Positions 47,281 through 58,511 of a stretch of 64,000 nucleotides of DNA are shown piece by piece (position 1 is the first letter of the stretch; every line of letters starts with the position of its first letter). Position numbers and translations under genes: made by a program. Origin of the DNA: Sporobolomyces roseus (Eukaryota > Basidiomycota > Microbotryomycetes > Sporidiobolales > Sporidiobolaceae); the NCBI GenBank assembly GCA_016617785.1, contig JADILM010000001.1, positions 3,782,001 to 3,846,000 of the forward strand, read 5' to 3'. Below the pieces are notes generated by a model. It was not told the origin of the DNA and made no database searches. It saw nothing but the letters and a program-made list of their open reading frames with translations.

Positions 47281-50200
47281 ATGGCCGATTACACTTCATT
47301 ATCGAGTCATTTCCCTTTGACAGTCCCAATTCCGACCTATGTATCAGATCCAACTTTATTACTCGCAGAACACTTGTCAACCGAACACGACCTCCTCCGT
47401 AACCCTACCTCGTTACCACGCTGGCAATCCTACCTCGAACAAGTCACCACCGAAGTAAACGCAACTCTCCTCGACTCACGTGGTCCCTCATCAGGTGCAA
47501 CTCCATTGGAACGTTTACTCTTAGGGGATCGACTGTGTACTCCTCAAGGAAGACACTCACTCAAACGTATCACAGACGTATATGAACGAGCTTTGCAACA
47601 TCACCCAACGAGTTACAAGTTGTGGAGAGATTACTTGAAATTGAGATCGAAATTCATTTTGGGAACTGCAGGGAAAGAGTTGAAATTGGGAGCACTGAGG
47701 AAGAAGAGGGGACAAGAGGGAGTAGGGAGAAGTATGAGTGAGTGGTTGGGAGCGGGCAAAGGAGAGGTAGATGAGATTGAGGAGGGAGAGAGAGATTACG
47801 AAGAACATTGGGAAGGAGCACTCGATGGTGTCGTAGGTTATCAAGAGTGGAGGAGTTTGGCTGCGGTGCATGAGAGAGCCGTCATGTGGTTACCAACTGT
47901 AAGCATCTCCCTCTTTCGAACTTTATCAAACTTTGTTACTTTCTCGACTGATTTCGCAAACCCCCCAATCCGTGTAGATGCCTCGAATTTGGTTATCTTA
48001 CTTGACTCTATTCCTTCACCCTTCCTGTCCATCCTCCTTGTCCCACACTCACGCTCGTCGAACTTTCGATCGAGCACTCCGAACCCTCCCTCCTTCTCTC
48101 CACGAACGAATCTGGCACCTATACCTCTCCTACGCATCCCCTTCCTCTCCCGCCTCGATCTCTTCCACCTCGATCGTTTCGATCTGGAGACGTTACCTAC
48201 TCCAAGATCGTTCCCCTACTCTTTATTACATTCAAAACATCCTTCTCTCCATGGAGGAACCCCGACCTCTCGAAGCAGCGAAAAGGTTGTTGGATCTCGC
48301 GAGGAGGACTCAGGAAGGTGATATGAAAGATAGTGAAGGGAAATCAGCGTTCCAATTACTCGGAATGTGGTTGGAAGTCGTCGAGAAATTTCCAGAGGAA
48401 GTTGGAGTCGACGAAGAAGAGAGTGATCGATTGAGAAAAGAGAGGGAGAAGTTGGGAGGTGGTAAGAATGAACAAGAGAAACAAATCGCGGTTCAAGGAC
48501 AACAGAAAGGACAGAAGAATGTCGTTTCACCTCCAGTATTGGATCCTTCCGTACTCGACCCGACTTCGAATAGTCTACTCGATATCGACCACTTGCTTCG
48601 TACTCATGGACTCGAGTTGTACCCTGATCAAGCTGGACGATTATGGACCGGTTTATCAACTTACTGGATCAAACGAGGATCCTTCTCTCTCGCAAGAGCA
48701 ACTTTCGAAGAGGCCCTTTCAACCGTCGTCACCCTTCGAGATTTCACTCAAGTATTCGACTCGTACGCTGAGTTTGAAGAATCCTACATTTCAGGATTGA
48801 TGGAGAGTATCGCGGAGGAGGAAGATGAGGATGATGAGAAGGAATTGGACGAGAGGATGAAAGAGTTTGAGAGGTTGATGGATAGAAGACCATTCTTGGT
48901 TAATGAGGTGTTGTTGAGGAGGAATCCGAACGATGTACAGGAATGGGAGAAACGTGTGGCTCTCTACGGTGATGATGATGAGAAAGTGAGTCTCTCGCTC
49001 GTTCCTTTATCCTATCTGTGGCTCGCTGACTGAGCTGGTTTCGATTAGGTCGCGGAAACCTACACTCTCGCAACGAAATCCCTCAACCCTCGAAAAGCTA
49101 TCGGTCCCCTCCATCTCCTCTACGTTCATTTCGCAAAGTTCTATGAATCAGGAGGAGTTTCGGGAGAGGCAGAGAGTGATCTCACGAGTGCAAGGAAAGT
49201 GTTTGAGAAGGGTACGAGGGTCTGGTTCAGGCGTGTCGAGGAATTGGCGGAGGTTTGGTGCGAGTGGGCTGAAATGGAGGTTAGGAATGAGTAAGCTTTC
49301 TCTTGTCTGTGCACCGAGGAGCTTGTGAGAACGAGGAATACTGACTTCAATGATCTTGCGATGTTAAGGAACTATGATGAAGCGATCAAGGTGATGCAAC
49401 GAGCAGCAGCTATTCCGAGGGATTGGAAATCAGTCGATTACCGAGACGAGGTAAGTCGCTCTTCCCTACTCAAGTCTATATTTCCCTTGTTGACTCGATT
49501 TCACCTCCACCTCGGCAGTCAACTCCACCTCAACAACGACTCTTCAAATCGCTCAAACTCTGGTCATTCTATGTCGATCTCGAAGAATCGATCGGTACAG
49601 TCGAATCAACGAAAGCAGTATACGATCAGATCTTCAGCTTGAAGATCGCCAACGCTCAAGTGTTCATCAATGCTGCCAATTTCCTCGAGGAGAATCAATA
49701 TTGGGAAGAGAGTTTCAAGGTAAAGCTTCATCGCTCCTTCGGCGCGAATCGTGACGAGCTGAGCTGACTGGATGAGAAATGTGTACAGATCTACGAACAA
49801 GGTGTCGCTCTTCTGCCTTATCCTATCGCTTTCGAAATTTGGAACGCTTACCTCTCAAAGTTCATCAAACGCTACGTATGTCTCCGCTCCAGTTCGTCTC
49901 TACCTCATCGGAGCATCTTCACTGATGCACGCTCGTCTGCAGGGTGGAGATAAACTTGAACGAGCTCGAGACCTTTTCGAACAAGCGCTCGAATCGTGCC
50001 CTCCGAAGTTCTGTAAACCTCTGTACTTGTTGTACGGAAAGCTCGAGGAGGATTACGGGTTGGCAAAGAGAGCTATGGCGGTCTATGATCGGGCTACTCG
50101 AGCTGTTGAAGCAAAGGATCGAATGGAGGTAAGTTTGAGTTCACTCGTCACTCTCCTTTTGACAGCATACTGACACTTATTTCCGTTCGATCAGATGTTC

Positions 50201-50910
50201 ACTTACTACATCGCGAAAGCTACTGCCAACTTTGGTCTCCCCGCTACTCGACCTATTTACGAACGAGCGATTGAACAATTACCGGATTCTCAAACTGCCG
50301 AGATGTGCCTCAGGTTCGCCGCGTTGGAGAGGAAGTTGGGTGAGATCGATCGAGCGAGAGCTATCTTTGCTCATGCTAGTCAATTCTGTGATCCTCGAGT
50401 ACGTTCTCTCTTTTTGATATTCATTCTTGACATTCTCGCAAATTTGACTGACACTTTAGTTCTCCCCTCACACAGACGAATCCCGATTTCTGGGCTCAAT
50501 GGAACGCTTTCGAGATCGAGACTGGTTCAGAAGATACTTTCCGAGAGGTAAGCTTCTTCTTTCTTCTTCCCTCGTTTCGATCTCTACTGACTCTCTCTCT
50601 CTCCCGTACTCAGTACCTTCGCATCAAACGAGCTGTTCAAGCCGCGTTCAACACCGAAGCTTCCTACCTCTCTGCGAAACTCCAACAAATTCAACGAGGA
50701 CAAGCCGAAGCTCAAGAAGCAGTCAATGGAGGAGTCGATGTCGATCCTATGGCTGCACTCGATCGTGCGACTGGTACTGCGGTTCGAGGATTCGTTCCTG
50801 CTGCCAGTGGTCAAAAGGTTGGTGGAGATGGTACGAAAGAGAATGAGGAACAGCAACAGGGTAACGCGGATGAGATTGATATTGAGGACGATGATGATGA
50901 TGACGAATAG
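47281..50910 (+). CDS. SYF1: SYF1/XAB2 pre-mRNA splicing factor (HAT repeats)
   Basis: Core member of the NineTeen complex needed for catalytic activation of the spliceosome. The protein starts MADYTSLSSHF at the first ATG and consists of consecutive half-a-TPR (HAT) repeats. Examples are ERALQHHPTSYKLWRDYLKLR, FDRALRTLPPSLHERIWHLYL, FEQALESCPPKFCKPLYLLY and IYERAIEQLPDSQTAEMCLRFAALE. The acidic tail ADEIDIEDDDDDDE matches the end of SYF1/XAB2 proteins. Roughly a dozen exons; the first (47281-47898) is the longest. Crooked-neck/Clf1 is the other HAT family, but the order of repeats, the C-terminal acidic end and the N-terminal block fit SYF1. Confidence 0.95.
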
Positions 50911-51163
50911 TAGTAGTAATACTGGAATGGGTATAAAAGTCGACAAGACACAAAGTAATTTAAGCCATCAATCATCTTTTTGATCAGTACTCTCCACGGA
51001 CCGCGAAGTGAGAGAATGAGAGAAAAGCGTCCTTCGATTTGATAACAAGGTTCAATAGGGACAGATACAACAAAGGTGGTAATACTAACGACAAGAGAGG
51101 GGAAACTTTGCAAGAACGACGATTTGAAACGATACAAAGGTGCGAAAGATAACAACGACTTCA
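50911..51163. other. convergent 3' intergenic region
   Basis: 253 nt between the stop codons of SYF1 (+) and the first gene of the paralogue trio (-). No coding evidence. Confidence 0.3.
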
Positions 51164-52004
51164 TCAAGAACTTTCCTGCGAGTTGACGGGTACTACGGGG
51201 TCCCATCTGACATTCTCCAACCTCATCTCTCCACTCTTCTCGTCGAGTTCAGCAGAGTAGAGCGGGGGGACCTCGGGATTCTCTTCGTTCCATTCGATTG
51301 AGGGCTGCATTCGAACGCAAGAGGTCAGTTACGGAAGTTGAAAGGGGACAAGGAAAGCGACATACAGGTATGGGGATCGTGAGACGGAGTTCACGTGAAG
51401 TCGGTGCGACAGGAAGAGGATAAGGGAGTTCGAGGAGAGAATCTGGGAAACCGTCGTGAGTTGGTCGAGGGCTTGCTTTCCTGTTTGGAGGAAGCGAGTC
51501 AGTGAAGCTCTTGTAGAGGATGTTATAGAACGGAGTACAAGCCTACCTTCCAGACTTTGACAAAACGACGATTTTCTTCAGAGGCATCTTTTTTACGTTC
51601 CTCTCCTCACACCATTCCAGCGCCTCTGCCAAACGAGACTCCACCCACTTTGCTTCCTTGATCGCTTCCTTCGTTCGGCGTAGGTTCGTCCTCGTAACTG
51701 CACCAGCCCAGCAAGAATCGAAGTTTCTCGCTTTCGCATCGATTAAAGCAGTTTGTCGAATCCATAATGACACAGCTCGCATCTTCCATTCCTTGTGTCG
51801 TTCGAGGATGACCCGTTCCGTGAGGATCGCGTTGGAATCGGTAGTTCTTGAAGGAATTCGAGCGATGGTGAGGTCTCGAGAATCCGTCGAAGGAGTGAGC
51901 TCGAGTGCGTTAGGTGGGAATGGAATGATAGGACTCCTGAAGTCGCTGACTTTGTCTCTGGCTTTTTGTACTGCGAAACCGACTCCTAAGATAATGAGAT
52001 CCAT
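51164..52004 (-). CDS. tandem paralogue family member A (237 aa, PPxY protein)
   Basis: Unrecognised family. Three exons (51547-52004, 51366-51480, 51164-51304) sum to 238 codons. Short hydrophobic N-terminus (MDLIILGVGFAV) followed by basic residues, then RSPIIPFPP (23-31). The shared core has Trp at 73 (KEWKMR), 99 (SCWAG) and 131 (WCEE), and runs to KSGR at about 153. A Pro-rich segment RPTHDGFP...LELPYPLPVAP follows, and the C-terminus carries PPLY (204-207), a WW-domain ligand. The first intron is phase 2 and sits at the same place as the single intron of B and C; A has an additional intron. Probably membrane-associated through the N-terminus; function unknown. Confidence 0.72.
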
Positions 52005-52610
52005 TTGGGGGACGTGTTCTTTTGAGTTGATGGAGTTGCGAAGATGTGGGGAGTTTTTGAGCCGAGAGGGGGGAAACGAAGAAGGAAGGAAGAGGAGAGG
52101 AGGGGGACGAAAGGAGGACTTGAATAGGAGGAGCAAAGAGAGACAAGAACGATTCGAAAGTACCGAGTCCGAGAGAGAGAGAGAGAATTCGGGCTCTTAG
52201 TGATCGGGCTGAGAGGTTGCGAGAGACTTGGTTTGCTGGAAATCCTCCAAAATCACTTGGCCCAAAAGTTCGATTGCCATTGATTACAAAGAGCACGCGA
52301 GAGCGGAAAGGCAGCTCTTTCAAGAGCGGTGCAGTTCAAAGCACTTTCCATGAAATTCAGCTCCTTTTCTTTGATCGAAACGCAGGTCGAGAACCTTTAT
52401 CTATTGCCTCTCTCCAGATCTCCTGTTGCATTCAAGGGGTCGATAGTACTCAATCCTTATCGATGCAACAAGTCGCAAGGCCTTTCTCTGATTCTCTGAT
52501 TTCTCCTCAGAGGTCGGTGCGAATTTGAGCTCAAAGTTACGACAAGCTTGATTACGATTCCCTACAACATACTTCATGAGATGAAGACTATATACAACCT
52601 CAGTACCATA
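52005..52610. other. spacer between paralogues A and B, A promoter
   Basis: 606 nt. A GA repeat (GAGAGAGAGAGAGA, near 52174-52187 on +) gives a CT tract on the coding strand of A, about 170 nt upstream of its ATG. No coding evidence. Confidence 0.35.
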
Positions 52611-53615
52611 TCAACGAATCAGAACGATCGCATCCGCCCCATCCGCTACTCGATTCTCGCTCATTCTCTCCTCCTCTTGACCCCATGTCGCCCGCTGAAT
52701 CAATCTCTCTCCTCGCAATGGTTCATAATGTCGAGTGTACGCCGGTGGTAGACCATTCCCAGATTCATCTTCCCGAGGACCTCCTCGAAGGACGTGCGCA
52801 GGAACGGGGACGGTCAAACGAGGAAAGATTGCTGGAATGGCGACGGGAAGAGGAGATGGAAGGTCGGCGAGGGATGGTGGTCGTTCAGAGTGGGTTGGTC
52901 GAGAGACAGAGGATCTGAATAAGGGGAAGTAGCATGAGTTTTTGATCGTTGCGAAATGCCAAAGAAACTCCAAATGGACCGGGCGTCGTGAGGAAGCAGA
53001 TACTTCAACGTACCTTCGTTTCCCAGGTTTGACGAGAGCGACCAATGGTAACTTTTGTAACCCTTTCTCCTCACACCATCGCACGGCTTCAGAAAGCTTT
53101 TTCTCAACGTATTCCGCCTCGAGTATCGCCAATCTGATCTGATCACAGTGATCCCATGACACCCTTCCAGCCCAACTATTCCTCAGCCCCCTCCTCATGG
53201 CATCCAGTAAAGCTGCTAGCCGTAAATATAAAGATTGATATCGAATTTTCCAGTTCATCTGACACTCGCGGAGCCCGAACTCGGTCAAGGTCTCGTGCTT
53301 GATGATGAGAGGAGACGATGCGGATCTTGCTCTTGTTGCTGGTCGAAAGGGAGGATGAGGGGAAGGAGGGGGAGGAGAGGTCAAAGTTCGTTGTGGGGAG
53401 GATCGAGTGGCTACGAGGGAAGATCCAATGGGTGGTGATGCTAATGGTTCACGAGTGTAGACAGGTGCGAGATCCTCCATCGTTGGTGGTGGTGTTTCGA
53501 CATCGGCAAGTGGAGGAGGTTGAAACTCTGGAATAACGGGCGATCGAGCAGTTGCGACTTTGCCACTGATTTTTGTCGCTGAGTAGGAGACCAGGTAGAC
53601 TAGGATGTCGGCCAT
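52611..53615 (-). CDS. tandem paralogue family member B (301 aa, PPxY protein)
   Basis: Unrecognised family, longest of the three. Two exons (53014-53615 and 52611-52914) give 302 codons. The hydrophobic start MADILVYLVSYSA is followed by RSPVIP (25-30) and then a Pro/Ser-rich insertion of about 65 residues absent from A and C, with many PP and SP pairs. The core has Trp at 122 (NWKIR), 148 (NSWAG) and 180 (WCEE), the same spacings as in A and C. RPTHSERP and LPSPLPVA follow the intron, and PPAY lies at 257-260 in the tail. The intron is 99 nt with no in-frame stop, so retention would simply insert 33 residues. Function unknown. Confidence 0.72.
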   Translation of the reverse strand: MADILVYLVSYSATKISGKVATARSPVIPEFQPPPLADVETPPPTMEDLAPVYTREPLASPPIGSSLVATRSSPQRTLTSPPPPSPHPPFRPATRARSASSPLIIKHETLTEFGLRECQMNWKIRYQSLYLRLAALLDAMRRGLRNSWAGRVSWDHCDQIRLAILEAEYVEKKLSEAVRWCEEKGLQKLPLVALVKPGKRRYVEVSASSRRPVHLEFLWHFATIKNSCYFPLFRSSVSRPTHSERPPSLADLPSPLPVAIPAIFPRLTVPVPAHVLRGGPREDESGNGLPPAYTRHYEPLRGERLIQRATWGQEEERMSENRVADGADAIVLIR

Positions 53616-54129
53616 GTTGTTCGATTGGAGTCGTGGGAAGAGAGGGAGAAGGCAAAGCGGCGAATTCAATTTAGTGGAAATTCGCTTTCATCAAAGATCA
53701 CGTGTGGATCGTCAATTCTCCACCCCTTCACTTCGAGTTCTCCTTCTCGCTCGACGAATCACAAAGTGTCGTCGGCAGGGAGAAGCAGCTGAAAACAAGT
53801 TCCGAGCCGAAACTCAAAAAGTGCGAAAATTAGTAAAGAGGTCGTCGCTCGCTCGCTGTCGGCGTCGTGCTCATCGACAGCTTATCGATGATAGAGCTGG
53901 AACTAGGAGGACGCCAGCTCTTTTCCGAGTCGACGGGCGAAGACGGAACGAAAAACCCGACTCTTCTCGCCAGGACACTCTGCGAAACCCGGATCGAAAG
54001 CGCTACAACTGGATATCTTACTGCCAAACAGATGAAACGAAAACGAAAGGGTAATCTATGCTATATACAAAGACAAAGAGAAAGCTAGCTGACCAACTCA
54101 AGACTGGAAAGAGGGAACGACAAACGACG
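53616..54129. promoter_or_regulatory. spacer between paralogues B and C, with CACGTG box
   Basis: 514 nt upstream of B. It contains a palindromic CACGTG at 53699-53704, 84 nt before the B start, the site bound by bHLH factors such as Cbf1/Pho4-type proteins. Such a hexamer can also occur by chance. The rest shows no coding evidence. Confidence 0.35.
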
Positions 54130-54912
54130 TCAACCCCAATACGTGGGGATGGCGGACCTCTCTCCATACAGCAACCTCGAACCCACACTCTGTATCCGTG
54201 GTCGCCCATACTCTTGCACGGCATCCCCTCTCTCCATGCTCATTTCCCCATTTGATACGTCCGCCTCAGCTTGATAGGTTGGTGGAGCGTCTCGTTCTCT
54301 GTCGTGATCTGTTCGTTCGAGGTCTATCGGCGGAGGCCGGTCGACGGTGAGAGTGTATATCGATGAGGCTGGAGCTTCGGGAAGGGGATAGGGTAAGTCG
54401 TGAAGGACGAGAGGGTAATCGGCGTGCGAAGGTCGATTTCTAATCGACAACATCCCTCGTCAGCGCTTCCTCTCCCGAATCATGACAGCCACTGGAGGAA
54501 GACAGAGTGATTAGACGAACCCAGACTTTGCATCCTTGATCAGCTTCCTCATTGAAACTGGTTTCATCTCCCTCTCACTACACCATCTCGCTGCCTCGCG
54601 CAAGCGTTCCTCGACCCAGTAGGCTTCCAATACTGCATCCCTCAGTGCCCTGATGTGTTGATCACTGCAATCGCCAGCCCAACAATTGGCCAATCCTCCC
54701 AAATTCGCTTGTTCCAACGCTTCCAACCTCGCAGCTAGATTCCGCTTCCTGCAGATCCAGGACAAGTGACAGTTCTTGAGAGTTCGTTCGGTGAGGAGTG
54801 GAGCGGTCGTATTGGTAGGTAGATCTGGCGGGAAAGGTATAACGGGAGAACGTAAATCATCCATCGTCATTCCGCTCTTGCCGATGATGCCTAAGAGCAG
54901 AATGGACTCCAT
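54130..54912 (-). CDS. tandem paralogue family member C (233 aa, PPxY protein)
   Basis: Unrecognised family. Two exons (54521-54912 and 54130-54439) give 234 codons. Start MESILLLGIIGKSG is hydrophobic; RSPVIPFPP lies at 21-29, almost identical to A. The core has Trp at 52 (SWICRKR), 78 (NCWAG) and 110 (WCSE), then KSG at the phase-2 intron. RPSHADYP and HDLPYPLPEAP follow, with PPTY at 183-186 and NGEMSMERG near 194-202, which echoes SGEMRLEN in A. A and C are about equal in length and look closer to each other than to B. Role unknown. Confidence 0.72.
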
Positions 54913-55130
54913 AGTAGGTGTGCTCTATCGGTGTGTGCGAAGTTTCGAGGTGTGAAAGTCAAGTGAAGTGAAGGAAAGCTAAGTTCCCCGATATCTCGCG
55001 GCGGAGGGGGAACTTATGGGACCCCTCAAAAGATAGCAATTCCTCTCTGAGCTCTCATTCTGTCACATAGCTTGAGATGCTATCGTCGGGAGCGAGACAC
55101 GGAAACCTAGAAATAGACAATTCCATGACT

Positions 55131-56688
55131 TCACTTGGATTTCGCAGAGTCAGCTGCTCTACGTCTCTCCTTTTCCTCATCTGCTTTATACCACTGCGAG
55201 ATCGAAAAGAAGAGAGCGTCAGTCACCATCTTGGTACCGCAGTGAAAGAGAGAGGGAGCCTACCTCTACAGCCGTTCGAATTCCTTCCTCCAAAGTTTCT
55301 ATCGGTTCGTACCCTAGCAACCGCCTCGACTGTTACTCCTCTCTTCTCTCATCAGTAACAGCTAATGATGATGTAGAAAAAGACAAGACGTACACGTTCG
55401 ATATCAAAGTACATATCGTTGAGAACATACTGCATGTATTTCTGATTGATCGCACACTCCTCCGGTTTCTTCCCTACCAGTCTGCCACCCAGCTCACATA
55501 ACACAGCAACGACCATTCCCATACTCCCTGGTAACTTGAAGATCCAATTCGTTGGTTGTCCAGAATAGGCATAGTAGACGGCTCGAGCGAAGGACCAGAA
55601 TGGAACTGGTTCACCGTTCGAGATGAAGAATGCTTGACCCGCTACTGATAGGCCTTCAATCTCGATGTTCGGAGGTAGGTTGTCTTCGTAGAATTGGTTG
55701 AAGCGAGTTCGGGAAGCGGGTAAGGGGATCTCGTCGGAGTTCGGGGAAGAATCGGAGTCGACTACTTCGGGATGTCGAGAAGTGGGAAGTTTCCGTGGCT
55801 GAACAGTACAGCTGACGGGTGGAAGTCGTTCTTGAAATGCGGAGAAAGGGATGGGAGGAGAGTCGAGTCGTTCGGCAGCGAGGAGGTGAGCGTGAACGAC
55901 GTTTCGAACGGTAACGAAATCGAATAGATTAAGGTTCGAACCCATTTGGAAGCAGGACTGTCGGGCTTTGTAGACTCCGATAAATCCAGGAACGACTTGG
56001 CGATCTCCTGGTCTGAAGAGTATGCGAGAGTCGTCAGTCTCAGCGAAGGAATCGACATGTTTGAAGCAGATTCTCACCCAATAATCCCGTTCGGTCGCAG
56101 TGAGCAAGTCAAGAGTCCTTCCTTTCCGTTAGCATCAAGTACAATCTTCTCCGCTTTTGCCTGTGAAAGCTTGAACGACTGATCAGCTTTGGAAACCGAC
56201 AATCAATCAGTAGAGTTACTCACCTTGGTCGACATATACGTTGGAATCCCTCTCTCTCCCTCAACATCAACCGTTGGTATTCTCTCATCCACATTCTTGA
56301 GCGCATCATCCTCGAAACAAACCGTCGCCGAACTAGTAAAGACCAATTTCCTGACTCCTGCTTTCTGACACGCTTCTACGACCACCTTTGTTCCCTCTAC
56401 GTTGACTGCTTGCCATACTTCTGCACTTGCGTTTGCGTGAGGACTTGCAGTGTGGAAGACGGTCGTAGTTCCAGAACTTTGGAGGGACGCGAGGAGGGAA
56501 TCGAGGGAAGTGATATCGGTTCGGAAGAACCTGTAGGAAGGGGGATAGAATCGACGTTGGGTAAGACCGAGGGAGGCTACTTGGGAGGTTGGATAGCGGT
56601 TCAGGAGTTCAGTGATGAGTGCTGCTCCGAGGAAACCTTCTCCTCCGATTACAGCGAAAGATTCAGGTGAGGGAGTCGCAGTTGACAT
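55131..56688 (-). CDS. ERG26: sterol-4-alpha-carboxylate 3-dehydrogenase (decarboxylating), Erg26-like
   Basis: NAD(P)-dependent enzyme of C-4 demethylation in ergosterol synthesis, acting at the ER with Erg25 and Erg27. N-terminal cofactor motif: FAVIGGEGFLGAALITEL (GxxGxxG). Then FFRTDITSLDSL, VFHTASPHA, VNVEGTKVVVEAC, LVFTSSATV, and YMSTKAKAE, the YxxxK catalytic pair, split by an intron at TK. LRPNGIIGPGD and FDFVTVRNVVHAHLLAAERL follow, as in Erg26 and the 3-beta-HSD family. Relative to yeast Erg26, an insertion of about 55 residues (from PPIPFSAFQ to EGLSVAGQA) precedes FFISNGEPVPFWSF. LLGYEPIETLEEGI and a final WYK end the protein. Start at the only ATG before the GxxGxxG. Confidence 0.9.
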
Positions 56689-57235
56689 CTTGTAGATTGA
56701 AGGCTTGTTGATCGCTATCCGGTGACCTATAAGAGTTATCAGCCTTCATTCATCGCCGTCCAGGAGAGCAGAGAGTCGAAGAAGCCTTGCGAGTTGAGCG
56801 ATCTTCACTCGCTTCCATACTGCTCTACTGCTCAGGTCTAGTGGTGGAGAGAGCTCACGGATGCTTCTTTCTCTGACCCAGAAGTCCTGACAGCTCGGGA
56901 GGTGCTCTGTTCGGTGAATGATCGTGTTGAGAGATGAAAGTGGAAAGATGAAAGGGGATCGCTCAGTCCCGCCGATTCGTGTATCTTAGTCGCGAAGAAT
57001 TGGTAGGAGCGTCGTTTGTGCACTGCAGTCGGTAGCCGAAAATCGAAACGGAAAGTTGGTAGTTGAAAGTCAAGGAGAATTCTCAGATCTCTCGAACAGA
57101 CTCCCGAAAACTCGTAGGCTACAGTGTATCATTACTAAAGCAGATTACGATTCCATATCAAGCGATAACTATGCATAGAGGGAGAGAGGGGAGAAGCTAT
57201 TTAACAATCAAGGAGAAGCGAAATCCAAACTATCT
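56689..57235. other. intergenic, ERG26 promoter and GHITM-like 3' region
   Basis: 547 nt between same-strand genes. No coding evidence beyond short spurious frames; no clear sterol-response element was found by eye. Confidence 0.3.
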
Positions 57236-58511
57236 TTACTTCCTGTTGCGACCTTGCTGGAGGAGCAAGACTCGAACTATACTAGTGAAAAGGTTGATGA
57301 CGTCGAGGATGAGGGAAACTGATTCTCGAACGGGATCAGCGACGATTTGACCCCTCTGAGCCATTTGAGCGTGCTTCAGAATCTATTTTAGACGATCAAA
57401 GAGTCAGTAGAGCAAAATTGAGAGAATAGGGTTTGACGTACCTTCTGAGTATCGTAGAGGATGAAGCCAGAGAAGACAGCGGTTCCTCCGTATGCGCCAA
57501 CGGTTTCAAGAGTGGTGAGAGCGCGAAGGGACATGCGAGGCATAATCATGGGAGCGAGACTTGAGCAGATGAGGACACCGAGACCGGCGAGGAGGGGTCC
57601 ACCTGTTCAAACGTCAGAGTCAGCGACTACTCATGACTGTTCAGAAAGAGAAAGATACGCACCAAGCCATAAATATTGATCGCTCTTTGCGGTGGCACCG
57701 ACGTAAGAGATACCTCCGACGGCACCAGCCGTGTAGAGGGCCGCACGTCCGAGGATAGCGGGATTCAAAAGAGCCATCGGTGACAGAGTTAGGCCTTGCA
57801 TAGCTGAGAAGACTGCCCAACATCCGTAGTGTGCTGGAGAATCAGGTGCGGTCGACATGACTCCGTACATTGATCCGATCGAGAGAACGAGTCCTCCTCC
57901 CATGACGACCCAAGGGTTCATCGCCATCATGCGGTAAACGAGTCCATTTGTGAAAGCGAGGTAAGCGGTTGATGCAGTAATTACCAAGCCCGCTGATGTC
58001 CACTTAAAAGTATCGCGCTGTAGACGTACGAGGACATCAATAAACGTCTTATGAAGCAGTGCAAGAGCCGTGCGAGAGCGGTGTAAGAGCAGCGTGAAGA
58101 GAAGCTTACAAGATATTGTCCTTCGAATCCAGCTAAAGGCCCTCTTTGCTCTCGATTCAGGGCAAAGTTGAGCGCCACTGCACCAGCTACACCAAATCCA
58201 ACATTGATTCCGACTTTCCTCCAATCGATCCTCTGTCCGTTCGCGGATTGTCCAGCGTAAACTTGAGGAGAAGTTTGAATAGATCGCTTCGAGTAAAAAG
58301 CGTTACGAAGGGAAGCGAAGGGGGAAGGGTTCGAGTTGGTAGATGAAGGGCGTGGTGTGTTGAATGGGGAAGGGCGAGAGTAGGCTCGAGATGAGGAGGA
58401 GAAGAGGCGAGATGAGGAAGCCGGTGGAACTGGGAAATGGACAAGAGTGGCACGCGAAGTCGAAGGTACTGCTTGAGCTAGGTGTGGTAGTACTGGTCGT
58501 AGAAACGACAT
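57236..58511 (-). CDS. GHITM/Bax-inhibitor-1-like mitochondrial inner membrane protein
   Basis: Multipass protein of the TMBIM/BI-1 family, GHITM (MICS1/TMBIM5) branch, which acts in the inner mitochondrial membrane in cristae and ion homeostasis in animals. The N-terminus has a long Ser/Arg/Pro-rich presequence with no acidic residues (RLFSSSSRAYSRPSPFN) up to about residue 80. About eight hydrophobic segments follow: VGINVGFGVAGAVALNFAL, FKWTSAGLVITASTAYLAF, WVVMGGGLVLSIGSMYGVM and others. YGCWAVFSAMQGLTLSP is the family's conserved helix. GAYGGTAVFSGFILYDTQK and DVINLFTSIVRVLLL at the C-terminus are BI-1-like (usual DLF/DxxxLF motif). At least four exons on minus; ends GRNRK. Confidence 0.85.

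Noticed and set aside
55933..55942. GGTTCGAACC resembling a tRNA B box
   Set aside because: It lies inside the ERG26 coding region, with no A box or acceptor stem at the right distance. TCGA is very common in this genome.
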